The notes below the pieces were generated by a model. That model saw nothing but the letters and a program-made list of their open reading frames with translations. It was not told the origin of the DNA and searched no databases. Both the position numbers and the translations under genes were made by a program. From contig NC_079882.1 in NCBI RefSeq assembly GCF_029227915.1, positions 23,689,001 to 23,753,000 on the forward strand: a stretch of 64,000 nt of DNA, in the 5' to 3' direction. The stretch is from Hydractinia symbiolongicarpus (lineage: Eukaryota > Cnidaria > Hydrozoa > Anthoathecata > Hydractiniidae). Shown here one piece after another: positions 37,492 through 49,300 of the stretch; positions within the stretch are counted from its first letter, which is position 1; each line of letters begins with the position of its first letter.

Positions 37492-37760
37492 TACTTTGCC
37501 CGATGATAGGGGAAGGATCTCCCGACACGTCATCATGTCTAAGAAATGATAAACCTACAATACTAATCCTATCCCCAGTGATCATAAAAAGTAATACCGA
37601 AGAAAATTCCACGCACTTATTGACATAAATTTGTTTTGTATATTCCTTAAATAAGACGTTATCGGGCTTGTTGGAATAGCGAAGTAGAACTTAAATTACA
37701 TTTAAACACGGCTAGCAACCCAAATCAACATTGGTCTTAAATTAAAATTTTTGATAGCTC

Positions 37761-37851
37761 AACCTCGTTCCCAGGACTTTTTGTCTCTCGTCGGTGCTGC
37801 GCTTGTCGTCCAATATTTAAAAAGAGACCAACAGGTCCTGAGATCAAGGTT
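37761..37851. repeat. Foldback hairpin repeat, copy 5
   Basis: Left arm AACCTCGTTCCCAGGACTTT then TTTGTCTCT; right arm AAGAGACCAACAGGTCCTGA then GATCAAGGTT. Pairing extends inward past the core into GTCTCT/AGAGAC, a subtype shared with the copy at 62781. Confidence 0.85.
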
Positions 37852-39222
37852 GGTATTAACTGAAGCTAGGAGACAACTGTAATTATAATACTCGTTGCAA
37901 ATCATTTCGATATTATATGTTTGTACAAGCATGTTGCGAGACTTTCACGCTATGATTGCAAGTTTAGGAAGATACACATTTCAAGAAAATATGTATAGTG
38001 TTCTTCCTCCATGATATAAAAATTGCAGTTTTTGTTTTTTCGCAGTTTTGACTATTCTTATATCATTGAAATGCGTAGCAGATAAGCTGTGAGATATGTT
38101 AAACACACAAGTAAAATTCGTTTTAACTTAACGTTGGTTCCTAGGCAAGTATCAATTTTAAAAAACCGATAATATATTTCTTTTAAGATATATTTCTTTA
38201 CAACGTTGGACAATCCATGGCTGGACATAAAGATCTGGTGATGCTCTAACACAGTTTGGAAAGAAATATATTATTAGTTTTTAAAAATTTTTACTTGCCT
38301 AAAAACCACTAATTGGGACCTGTTGCTAATTTTAAACCCTACAACAAAAATGGTTAAACACGTAAGGTTTTTTAAATAAATTAATTCTTCTAAATCCAAT
38401 GTACCACAGTGAGAAAATTTAACATCAAAACGTCCTGTTATTATATTTTAGGTCAGCCATTGATTATGCTTCACTGGTATATTGTCACATATCGTGGCTT
38501 AGTGAAATAGTATTTTTGGAATTAATACGCTGCACTTTGATAGGAAATTTTGAATAATATATGATCATTAGAATAGGCTTTATTATATCTTAAATGTTAT
38601 AAAAGCTTGGCTGTAATATTTAACTATAGCGAACCATTTTTACTGCAGTTGATTTGTGTAGTCATTTCATCATAAAGCATTAATGTTTTGATGCTGAATT
38701 CAAATATTTTAGTTATTTTTGTTGAAAATGGTCAGCAAATGTCAAACATGTTAATCCAGATCTGAAAATAATACATAAATTTAGCACAAACTGTTCTTAG
38801 TTTTAATTGTAAAAAGAGGAAAAAAATTTGTGCATATTGAATAAAATCTGTGCAACTAGAGTACCCAGCTTTTCCTGTACATCTTTTCACGTGTTCTCAA
38901 CAAAATCATCCACCTGAAAACTAATAGCTTTTGAATATGCTGTTTATAAATATGTGGTTAATTAAAGCTTCCTCGATAGGTTACCTTAACTAGGTACCTT
39001 GCTATGTAGTACACACTGCAGATAACTAGCTACAGCTCATAAATTTTAAAGGAAACAAGCTTTCAAAACATTTTCTAAATTAAAGGCCTTTTGCCATATT
39101 AAACAATCAAACCAAGCCAGATCAATAGAGTAAAGTCATTAATATTCTCAGAATTTTGCTTTCATCGACAAACAAGTTTCTTTGATGTTGTGTCTTTTTT
39201 CGCCCGCCATCTCTAAACTTGC

Positions 39223-39274
39223 TATTAAGGTGAGCGTCAAATTTGCATTATTAAGGCGAGCGTCAAATTTGCAT
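39223..39274. repeat. 26-bp tandem duplication
   Basis: Two head-to-tail copies of a unit beginning TATTAAGG and containing GAGCGTCAAATTTGCAT differ at one base (39223-39248, 39249-39274). Confidence 0.9.
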
Positions 39275-39339
39275 CTCATTATCTTTAAAATTATCTAAAA
39301 AATGCCCAGTATATCTGGACATTTTTTGTATATCGTGAT

Positions 39340-39413
39340 CAGCCTGTTCCAGGGTCATTGTTAGCCACTCCCTACTAACGGCTCAGGGGCCACAAGACCC
39401 TGGAGACGAGGTT
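39340..39413. repeat. Foldback hairpin repeat, copy 6
   Basis: Left AGCCTGTTCCAGGGTCATTG and right CAAGACCCTGGAGACGAGGTT. The centre (GGCTCAGGGGCCAC) recurs, inverted, in the degenerate copy at 51421, which defines a sequence subtype. Confidence 0.8.
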
Positions 39414-40158
39414 GAATTAATACCTTAAAAATAATTGTTGCTTAGAATGGCTTTGCACAATAAACTTATATGTGTTTATGCAAAATTTCGAAGGATATAG
39501 CTAGCTGACTTGTTCAAATGATTTGATGCTTATTTTATTGGAAAACTTAAGTTAAAATCAATGTAGGTACTTATATCGAATAAATCATGGATATCCAATA
39601 TAAGTAGGGAACGTTTCTGTCATTTTTAGTTATATTTGGATGTCAAAAGGATATTAGAGATGATTTAATTCGTTGTTTTTATCTTCAGTAATCATAAACT
39701 TTTCTATCGCCATTAACTCGACTTTTGTGATAGTAACTAAAGTCGAGAACCAACAGCCGTTTTGTAGCTGCTTTTTTAAGATCATATTCAGATCATAATC
39801 AATGAATTAATGTGTGCTTGTAATTTTTTTTTAACTTAATCCGACATGTAAAAATGCTGTTTTGGTTGCATTAATGTTACGGTCAAAATCTTCTTAATTT
39901 CCGATTTGTACTAATAAGCGTCTGTTTTAAGCAGAGGTCATTTAGTACAAATTTTTTTTAGCAGGTTGTTGTATGTTTGCTGTATGAATCTAAAAATTTT
40001 ACAGTTTATGAAGTTCTAGGTAAGGATTTCAAAAATCACATTTATTTTGTTTGACAAAATTGTGAAATAGCAGCGGTAGATCAAAAAAAAAACTAATTCA
40101 GGAAAGGTGTATTTAATTTCTAAAATATGTAACGAATTAAAAATTGCACATAAATGAT

Positions 40159-40298
40159 GGCCCATATGTACGGTGGCTTATATGTACGTTGGGCCATATA
40201 TACGCTGGTCCATATGTACAGTGGTCTATATGCACGGCGGCCCATATGTACGCTGGCCCATATGTCAATGGCCCATATGTACGCTGGCACATATGTGA
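40159..40298. repeat. 16-bp minisatellite, GGCCCATATGTACGCT
   Basis: Nine imperfect units begin at 40159, 40175, 40192, 40207, 40223, 40239, 40255, 40270 and 40286. Each holds a CATATG-like palindrome. It lies 0.3 kb left of the outer integrase-type transposon relic and could be its subterminal repeat. Confidence 0.85.
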
Positions 40299-40601
40299 CA
40301 TTAACGTCAAATAAGTAGCGGATATCTTAACTAGATGTGATATTTGCGACTAATTGCTACATCAAAATTATAACTTGACCGTAAACAAATCTACACACTT
40401 ATTATGGGTGCACGGTGGCGATGGATATGCCCATGCTGGTCATGTAAATAAAAAAACCCTTCTTTGATTGAACGGAACGATGCAAACAGTTCGTAAGAGA
40501 TTGTTGTATTCCTGTCGCAACAAAAGACTAGCTATTTACAATTTGTTTTGTCCTAAAAATAAATTCTTCGATTTCTAGAGAGCTATCATAGATCCTTAAG
40601 G

Positions 40602-40822
40602 CGTCAAAATCCGAGAGTAAGACAGTTGAAAAGACTGCTTTACATTCCAGTAAGGTCAAAGCATCTATGGCTTATTGATGACTACGATAAGCTCAAGCCA
40701 TATGGTTCCTCTGCGCATGGCGTCATAGACGGATACAGGAGAAAAATATTGTGACTGGCGTTGCAAGTACAAACAACTAGGCTGATGAGCTGTTACTACT
40801 TGGATATCATTCAAAATTTGTT
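40602..40822 (+). pseudogene. Outer integrase-type transposon (element A), 5' fragment
   Basis: One frame reads RQLKRLLYIPVRSKHLW and then IDDYDKLKPYG, AHGVIDGYRRKIL, followed by an in-frame stop and, after a shift, MSCYYLDIIQN. This pattern (xWHIDGYDKLKPYG and xHGxIDGxSRxIxWL) belongs to a family of integrase-core (DDE) transposases common in cnidarian, fish and mollusc genomes. The D of LID is the likely first catalytic Asp. Frameshifts and stops show it is dead. The continuation resumes at about 43826, beyond an inserted element. Confidence 0.65.
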
Positions 40823-40905
40823 AAAAATAATTTTGCAAATCCATAAATATATTTCATAAATTATAAAAGTTAAAAACAAGCTTAAAAATCAACAAAAGCC
40901 TTTCG

Positions 40906-41408
<503 letters not shown>

Positions 41409-41694
41409 TCGCCATAATTGACAGTATCGAATGAAATTATTGACAACTTGGGTAACCAAGCACTTAACAATTTGGAACTGATAGAAAGAGGTTGACTAAA
41501 GCATCAGAATCTTTTTCCATACTTTCTACGAGTGATCAAGATGAGATCAATTTTGGAAACATTCAGTTAGAGTTTCCTTTATTTAAACATGCCATGTGGC
41601 ATGTAAGTGATCACTAGAAAGTGCTTTTCAGATATTTTGAAAACGTGATAGAAGAGCAATTAAAGTACGAGAATACAACTTTCAAATGTGATAG

Positions 41695-42665
41695 AATTTA
41701 TAATGGACTACGTGGTCAGCCAATGTTTGACACTTTAAAAGAATAAATTGAAATGTTGAAATACCTACATTTTACGTGGAAAAAAATTGCAAAGTTGCTT
41801 GGAGTTTCTAATAAAACATTGAAAAGAAGGCTAATAGAGTTTCAGGGTTGGAGCATTAAAGTGCAGAGGTATCAAGGTGCCTAGCTGGAGTGTAAGGGCC
41901 ATGCTGCGCCACTCGGACCCCATAGAGACTGCTCTATGTTCTTTAAAAACTATTGTTGGAAGAAAGTATAACGTTGCATGTCCAAATGCGTTCTGGCATA
42001 TAGACCGCAATCACAATACCCTGTTTGTACTGCGCTGATAACAACAAATCGACCACCGTTCTGGATCAATTCCAAGTTGCAACTCGGTCATATGGACTGA
42101 CATTAAGAGTTAGAAGCGACCATGGGTTAGAAAACATAAAGTTTGCTGAGTTCATGATAAAATATCGAGGATTAAACCGAGGAAGTATAATAACATAGTT
42201 CTGTGCACAACTAAAAAGTTTAACGCTTGCACCGCGAAGTTACTAGAGGGACACCGCGTACTTCCGTAAATCTTTTTAAAGATATGGAAAGAATAGGAGT
42301 GTTAGATCACACAAACGAAGTGAATTTATTCGTATTACACACAGCTTATATGGCGCAGATAGATCAATCTCTTTCGAAATTCATTTCTCAGTGGAATCAC
42401 CATTCTCTTAGTACAGAAAATGGTTCAAGGCCTTTACAATTGTGGATCAGTGGTATGATTAATTGTACCCGAAATAGTGTATCACCATTCGAAGTTGTTG
42501 ATCCTGCAGACAATAATTTTATGAGGCAGAGAATTTGGAAGCTGGAGAAGTCGAGAGTCGAGAAGTAGTAGTTTTAGAGATAAAATCCCCATTCACAGAA
42601 GAGCAAAATACTGCACTTGCAGACTATTTTAAAAACATGGGAGAAGTCGATAATTTATCTAAGTA
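41695..42665 (+). pseudogene. Integrase-core (DDE) transposase of element B, broken
   Basis: Pieces appear in order across several frames. First, a helix-turn-helix region (WKKIAKLLGVSNKTLKRRL, EFQGWSIKVQRY). Next, [20 protein letters not shown] with the first catalytic-type Asp in HID. Then [31 protein letters not shown] with the second Asp in RSDHGxEN. Last, 42227-42568, MERIGVLDHTNEVNLFVLHT, AYMAQIDQSL, WNHHSLSTENGSRPLQLWISGM, matching the family C-terminal region. Stops and shifts interrupt it at least three times. It is related to, but distinct from, element A. Confidence 0.65.
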
Positions 42666-43764
42666 CCTGGAAATTTTGAGATTCACAAAACTTGTTTAAA
42701 AAAGAATACATTACCAAAATACAAACTATGTGATGTAGAAATTAGCTTTTTTCAACCTCGACTATTTATACTATTCATTTTTGCAGATGTTGAAGTCCCA
42801 CCCCGCTTATGTGAGAATTTATTCAGCAAAGTTCCTCACACCCAAAAAACATTTTTTGTCAAGCATAGCAATAGGCCTACCGGTTAAAACTGAAAAAAAT
42901 AAAAATTAAAAGAACACTTTCAGAAGAGTTACTCAAATGATCTTTTTAGCTTTTTTCCTCCATACTCTAAAAGCCTAGGAGTATTTAACCGAACAAGATA
43001 AATTGCATAACAATTAAATATAAACAAAATATGTTTAATGTCATGTAAGTAGTAAGTATATATGTTACTTTTATCGAAATATGTATATATCTAAACACAG
43101 TTAAAAGACTTTGATTCAGTTTTTTTGAGTAGCACACCATCCATCCCAGCATGAAATGTTTCTTGATCAGGGAAACCTTTCAGTAACACTACATATAACC
43201 CACAAGCACTGGCGAAAATTGATAGAGTTTTACTCAAACTTTATTCGTATACAACTTAATCCAAAATTGGGTGAGCGTGATGCACCTGTGGTGAATATCA
43301 AAAATTGACATAGTGTGGCGACTCCAAGATGTATTCTTGCAAAAACTCATTTTCTCATCATCTGGTATATCATCTTCAACACGTAATATTTTAATAATCG
43401 CTTCACAAGTGATTTTTCGCCACAAATCATGGGGGAAAGTATTATATGGAATCTCTTCTACGTGGAGGATATTACCTGCGCAATGCATCATACCATATCA
43501 ATTTTTTTCACCATACCAAAATTTGTCACATTTTTTAATATGTATTTTTTATTGGTTTCATATTAAAAATAACGTCATATTTTAATACTTTGGCACACGT
43601 AGATATTTTCTTATGCTTATGCACAAAAGTTTATTATATTTCAGAACTTCATCATTTAAAATTTAAGATAAGCAACTAATTAATTTTTAATAGATGCTGT
43701 CCAATATGGCGCCTCATAATCATTAGTGCTATATACAAATATGATGAAGATATTATATCGACAA
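42666..43764. other. Right half of element B
   Basis: Non-coding on the plus strand. On the minus strand, 43491-43234 has an 85-codon frame (DDIPDDEKMSFCKNTSW) of protein-like composition that I cannot assign; it may be a second element-encoded ORF or chance. Confidence 0.35.
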
Positions 43765-43825
43765 GCTTTTGCTGATTTTAAACCTGTTTTTAACTTATAT
43801 ATTTTATGAAATACATTCAAAATTT

Positions 43826-44215
43826 GTAACTTTAGTCGTTGCATGAGAGGTGACCATGGAGCAGGAAATACTGTTGTGACTGGTTTGCTAAGATTTTTAA
43901 GTCAACAACGCGATGACCAAAGTTCTGGCAATAAAAGTTTCATAATTAGAATATCAACCAGTAATCAGAGAATAGAAGCCTGATGGTCTTTTCTTAAGCG
44001 CATCAAGTGTCTGGTGGATAGACTTTGGTGATGAGGAATTTGACATTCTGAACCATCATAAAGAAAGCATATGATATTGTTTCTCGTGCTTGCAAGCTAA
44101 ATTGGAACTTCTTTGATTGGACAAAAATGTGCTATTATGTAACAGCCACCGCATCCGAAAAGTAACTAACTCAAAGATTCCGGCTTGTCTTTTTCTCATG
44201 TACTGTTTTAAGCAT
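43826..44215 (+). pseudogene. Outer integrase-type transposon (element A), 3' fragment
   Basis: The frame reads RCMRGDHGAGN (second Asp region), SGNKSFIIRISTSNQRIEA, a stop where the family has W, WSFLKRI, then after a shift SSVWWIDFGDEEFD. Near 44143-44210 it reads HRIRKVTNSKIP. STSNQRIEAWW is a signature of the same transposase family as the 40602 fragment, and carries the third acidic residue (Glu). This is the downstream part of element A, displaced by element B. Confidence 0.65.
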
Positions 44216-46371
44216 ATCACAAATTGTGACAAATACGTTATACAAAATACATGTACGTAACATAAACTTTCCAGCACACAAGAATAGGTTCGTTCGGGAA
44301 AAAAATTACGCCAGCCATGTTTGACGCATTATTCGAATTAACTACCCCAACCAGTACAGTTGTTATCAAAGTTCAAATTTTGACAACATGGCTTCTTCGA
44401 TATTTTACAAAAGACGAGCTTATTCGCTGTACAATTTATCACATTATATGGTTTGTGTTATTTCATTCCCAACACAAAAAAAAAAAATTGAATTTGTTAA
44501 TTAACCACTGGAACATCTCCGCCCATTATCAAACACATTTTTATGATTTTCTGCTGAGATAAATAATTCATTTATGATTTTGTGCTTGTTTTATTGCTGT
44601 GCTGTTTTGTTGTCATTTTTGGTCATTTCTGTCTATCATGGTTTTGAATCAATTTGAACATTGAGCTCCATCTTTTGAAATTTTTTAGGTTATGTTATAT
44701 TTCGCGTATACATATATAGTTAGATTCTTAGGGGTCATACAATAATTATGTGCGGCCTAAGGAGTACTACGGATATTTTGAATTATTTTATCGTATGATC
44801 TACAGCTTGAGTTTGTTTCTTGCCTCTGAACTTACGCAAAAGTACCAAAAATGTCATCTTTTGTGCTAAATGAATGGCCCTGTTATATCTTTTTATCATA
44901 TTAGAGAACTAGTTTTTGGTGTTATGAGAATTGAATACATTAGGTCAAGAATCAAAATATAACGTAACAAGGGGGTGGTTGAGCGGGTGTGTAGTACTAG
45001 ATTTGTTACGAAACAAGGAGTGGCGGAAGGGAGTGGTAAAAAATGGCGAATTTAGTGATTACGCAATTATTGCATGGCCCTTAGGTTCTATACCATTATA
45101 AAATATTCTACTCAATTTGTTCATTATATTATCATATAACTGATGACGGATCCACAATTCTTGCGATTATTTTTTTTGTTACATGAGAAGCCGCCTTAAA
45201 AGCTAAATTCACACAGAAAAGATATTCTACCAGCGCTTTGGATTACGGCGTGTTGATATAAGAATGTTTCTTTGTTATTCTGGAATCACGTGTTTGTTTC
45301 TATTGTATATGATTAATTATTTCTTATACAAAGAAAAAGCTGCGGATATTTCAGTTAACAAATTATTGTGAAATCTTTTTTTCTTTAAAAAATGACACTT
45401 GTGGGCAATCGTAATTGCCTCAATTTACCTTGGAAAAATTTGTCTAGATGTTAATTGAGTTTGTCCGGGTGACTCAAACCATTTGCTTAAAACGTTGTGG
45501 AAGTAAGGGTTTTTTTCCTAACACCAATCACATGACCAAAGAACACTAGTAAGTAACCAATCATTAAGCTCGGCCAGTCTTCTGGTCATAGACAGTGCCT
45601 AAGCGACCTGGCTTAATTCCTATCACACTGTTCCGGCCAGTTATAGAAAAATAATGTAGCGTCTCCTGGCTAACATTCTCGTGAATTTTAATAAAAAAGC
45701 ATCACCATAGTTGATTTTTTTACTTTGAATATCCTAATAAAACATGTATTATTAAAGTTTTATTTAGTTTTATTTAGTTTTAATGAACATATCGTAGATT
45801 ATCCACATTAGTCAATAAATTCCTTGTTGCCACCAAATATATATAAAACAGACACCTGCAGGGTTAAAAAAAAATCGTTTACAGACTTGTATCCGCTATA
45901 TAATGTTTGGGTGCGTCCGTATATTTGTCTGATCTTTTTGGCTACGTTCCATGGCATATACTGTAAATTAAACATTTGAAATCTCCATGACATACACAAC
46001 AGAGTTTAACTCGACCAATACAGATGCAAACGGTTTAAGTCTTTAAGCTCTTCTCATGAACATCCCACAAATCTATTCCAAACTTTCTTTTAAACAGAAA
46101 TGAATTTGAAGCAACAACAAATACTTCGTTAAACAACATCCTTTGCCAAGAAAGCTTGTTTTTATATTTTTAATAGGATGTCTAATAGGAAATACTTTTA
46201 TCTAAATGAGCATTGTTATTATTATTTTTTATAATTAAAGCTTAAACGTCTTAAATTTATGTTATCAACACCCCCGTCTTCATTATCAATTAAAATTGCG
46301 TATTAATTGCAATTCTATTCATATTTTGTTAACAAAGTGTTACATCAAACTTTGATAAGACGACAAACAGC
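44216..46371. other. Intergenic, upstream of the SEFIR receptor
   Basis: AT-rich, no gene recognised. A short TTTTATTTAG tandem lies at about 45757-45780. The receptor promoter is expected near 46.0-46.37 kb, but no distinct motif is visible. Confidence 0.4.
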
Positions 46372-49300
46372 ATGCTGTCTCATCTGATCGTGTTTTCAAC
46401 TCTTGTTGTTGCGAAGGTAGAATTAAAACTTTTTTGTTTTATCTATATTTTTGAATATTTTTTATCTTAGTTGCATGTTTTCTTTGTAAATTATTTGTTC
46501 CTTATTATTGACTGTTACGTGTCAAGGATTAAACAAAAAAACAACAAAAACAAATCAAATTAATAAAACAACAACAACAAAACTAATACTTAGAAAATAA
46601 TAAATGTCTAGGGGTTTTACAGTCTTTCTCAACTAACTAAATTTACTAAAAGGTGAAGATACTTAATTGGTGAAACTGTTGTCATAATAAGACCAAGTTA
46701 CTTAAAGCCATTGCTGCATGCCATAGTATTTATGGAACACATAAATTCAAACTCTTTTGGTAAAAACTCGGAAGATTGGGTGTCGTAAGAGGTGGAAGGT
46801 TTTTACAGAATTTCGGATAAAGTTTTATGCATCGATTTTTTTTAATAATTGAGAAAGAAAACGGTCCTAATAAGTGTGGCTTAGCATTCATTTATGATAA
46901 ATATTTCTTAACAAGTTGTAGACCAAACAACATTCAAACAACAATTGGTGTTTTTGAAAATATAATATTTAGTTTACATAAAATAATGTAAAAAGGAAAG
47001 ACTTTTTTCACCCATCTATTATAAAATTGTAAGGAAGTCCGTTTGGTACAACAGAGATAAAAAAATAAAATTTAAAAAGTTGTATCAATGAATAAATCTT
47101 CTACTTATTTAACTAGCTACGAGTTTTTCTTATTAATTGATGATATTCAATGGAATGAGTTTTGCTATGGAGACAGATTGTCGTCAGGACGGTCAAGAAA
47201 ATGATTGTATCGCATAAAATTATATTCTAACCTAAAAGTGATTTTTATTGATAATCTAGAATTGTCCAACTTTCTATAATGAGAAAATACAAGCATTTTA
47301 ATTTGAGCAGTTGATACTAACAACTGCCATTAAAAACAGAATTTTATGACGTCACAGCGATCTGGCAACTGCAGCTCGCTCAGGCGACGCGCTTTTAAAA
47401 ATTGAGCTAGTCTCGCTATGTACAAATAACTGGGAAGCGGGAAGTGAGATAATAGCGCGTCTTTTCTCACACTTCCCGCGTTCTTGTTTTAGTTTCGTCA
47501 TAAAAATGGTGCTATATAGTGATTTCCAAATTGCCGCGTGTTTTGTGAAACGCGGGAACTAAAATTTTTAGAATATAACAGCTTTTTGTAATGAGAGTGA
47601 GACCCAAGACGCGCTTTTATAAAACCTCCCGCGGTCAACTAATGGCGCCCGTGGTCGCAACACTTGAGTTATAAAAAGGGAGGAAAAAGCGCATTTTGGC
47701 AATTTCAAGTACAATCAAGTACATGGAATGGGGTAAAGAATTATTTACTGCATCTTACAATTTTTAACTTAAAGATTATCTCCGCGAAAAATAAGTTAAG
47801 CTCATATGGAAGGTCTTTGAAAGTTCTCTGGAAATCTTTTTATGTTTTTTAAAAATCCTTATCCGTTCTCGAGATATTTGTCTTAAAAGTTGAGCTAATT
47901 TTGCGAAATTATGACTTCGTGAGTATGGATTGAGCATAATTGTGGTAACTAAATATTAAAATTTATGTAAAATGTTCAAAACGCGTCAAAGTGAACGGCC
48001 AAAACTCATTTTTAACTCTATATGGTTTGTCAAAAATGTTAAATTAACGCCCTTGCGCAGAGCATACTTATGACATCATGCATATTGAGTGAATCTTCTT
48101 AGTCCAAATTCTAAAGAACCAATCAAGAATTTTAAAAAAAATATCCAAATTCCTCGACAACCTTTCAAGCTCTTTCATATGCAGTTAACTTTATTTTTTT
48201 CAGAAGGTAACCTTAATAAGCCTAAACACATCAACACCTAAGGCTGCCATGTTAATGTCATTATTTTCTACACAAACGTTATGTGGTCTGGCAATAGGTC
48301 TTCTGAGCGTTTAACTCATTAAAAATTATTTTTTTGTAGGCTGTGTATTGGAAAGATGTAGTGAAAGGGAAAGGTAATGTTTGTCTAACAAACGTGTTTT
48401 ATGATGTAATGAATATCGGAACTCAGTATTCACGCTGGGTAATCGAGCAATTGTCTTTAAATCAAAAAAAACACCCAACAATTTTTGCTTTTTATTTAGA
48501 CGAATTAACAATTTGCAATAAAACATTTTATGAAGAGAATTTTGTCAAGCGAGGTATGCAAGTAATGTTAAGTTTTTACTCTCCAACAGCAAAACATCAA
48601 TGTAGGCTAACTATTCTTTGAACTATATTTAGACAAATCTATACCCATCACGTATTTGAATCGTACTTGCAACAAACTCTACAACAGAACTTGTTTCGGA
48701 AAACCTGGCGAAGTCAAATGGACCGCTGCAGTGTCTTCGCATAAAACTGGTTTACTTATTTATATCCTCGTTTTAAATCCAACTCGTTTTGCTGTTCAAA
48801 ACAGAGGTAGTTTATTGGTGCCTATCTTAAGGAAATAATTTTCTACAATGCTTAAAACTCACCTCTTAAAATGTGCTAATTTCTGCTGACGTCAACGTGG
48901 CTATTTTTGCCAGATTTCGGGGCTTTCGTAAACCAGTCGTGTTAGAGAATTCAACGAGTTGCAAATTAAACGTAGCTTACTTAACCTACGCATCAGGCTA
49001 TGATGAATTTACAACTTGATGCTGTTTGCCAACTTTTTAAAAAAACCCAAAAAGTGCTGACGTATTATCTTTCGCATAATTAGGGAAAAAATCTCGACCA
49101 ATCACGAGTTGGAATGAATCCAGCCTCCTCCAGGACCTTTTTTGTCAGACCTATCAATAAGCGCAACGCCGATGAGAGACAAAAGTGGTGGGGAGGAGGA
49201 TGACAAAATAGCCTAAGGTCCGACGTCTTAAGCCCGCTGTAAACATTGACAAGTCAGCCTTGGCAGCGAGGGAGTGTGTATGATTTAAATAGAAGTCGTT

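Larger units (their letters stand above)
37494..40158. other. Intergenic, no gene recognised
   Basis: Apart from foldback copies at 37761 and 39340 and a 26-bp tandem duplication at 39223-39274, the stretch is AT-rich and shows no convincing exon or motif. Confidence 0.45.
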
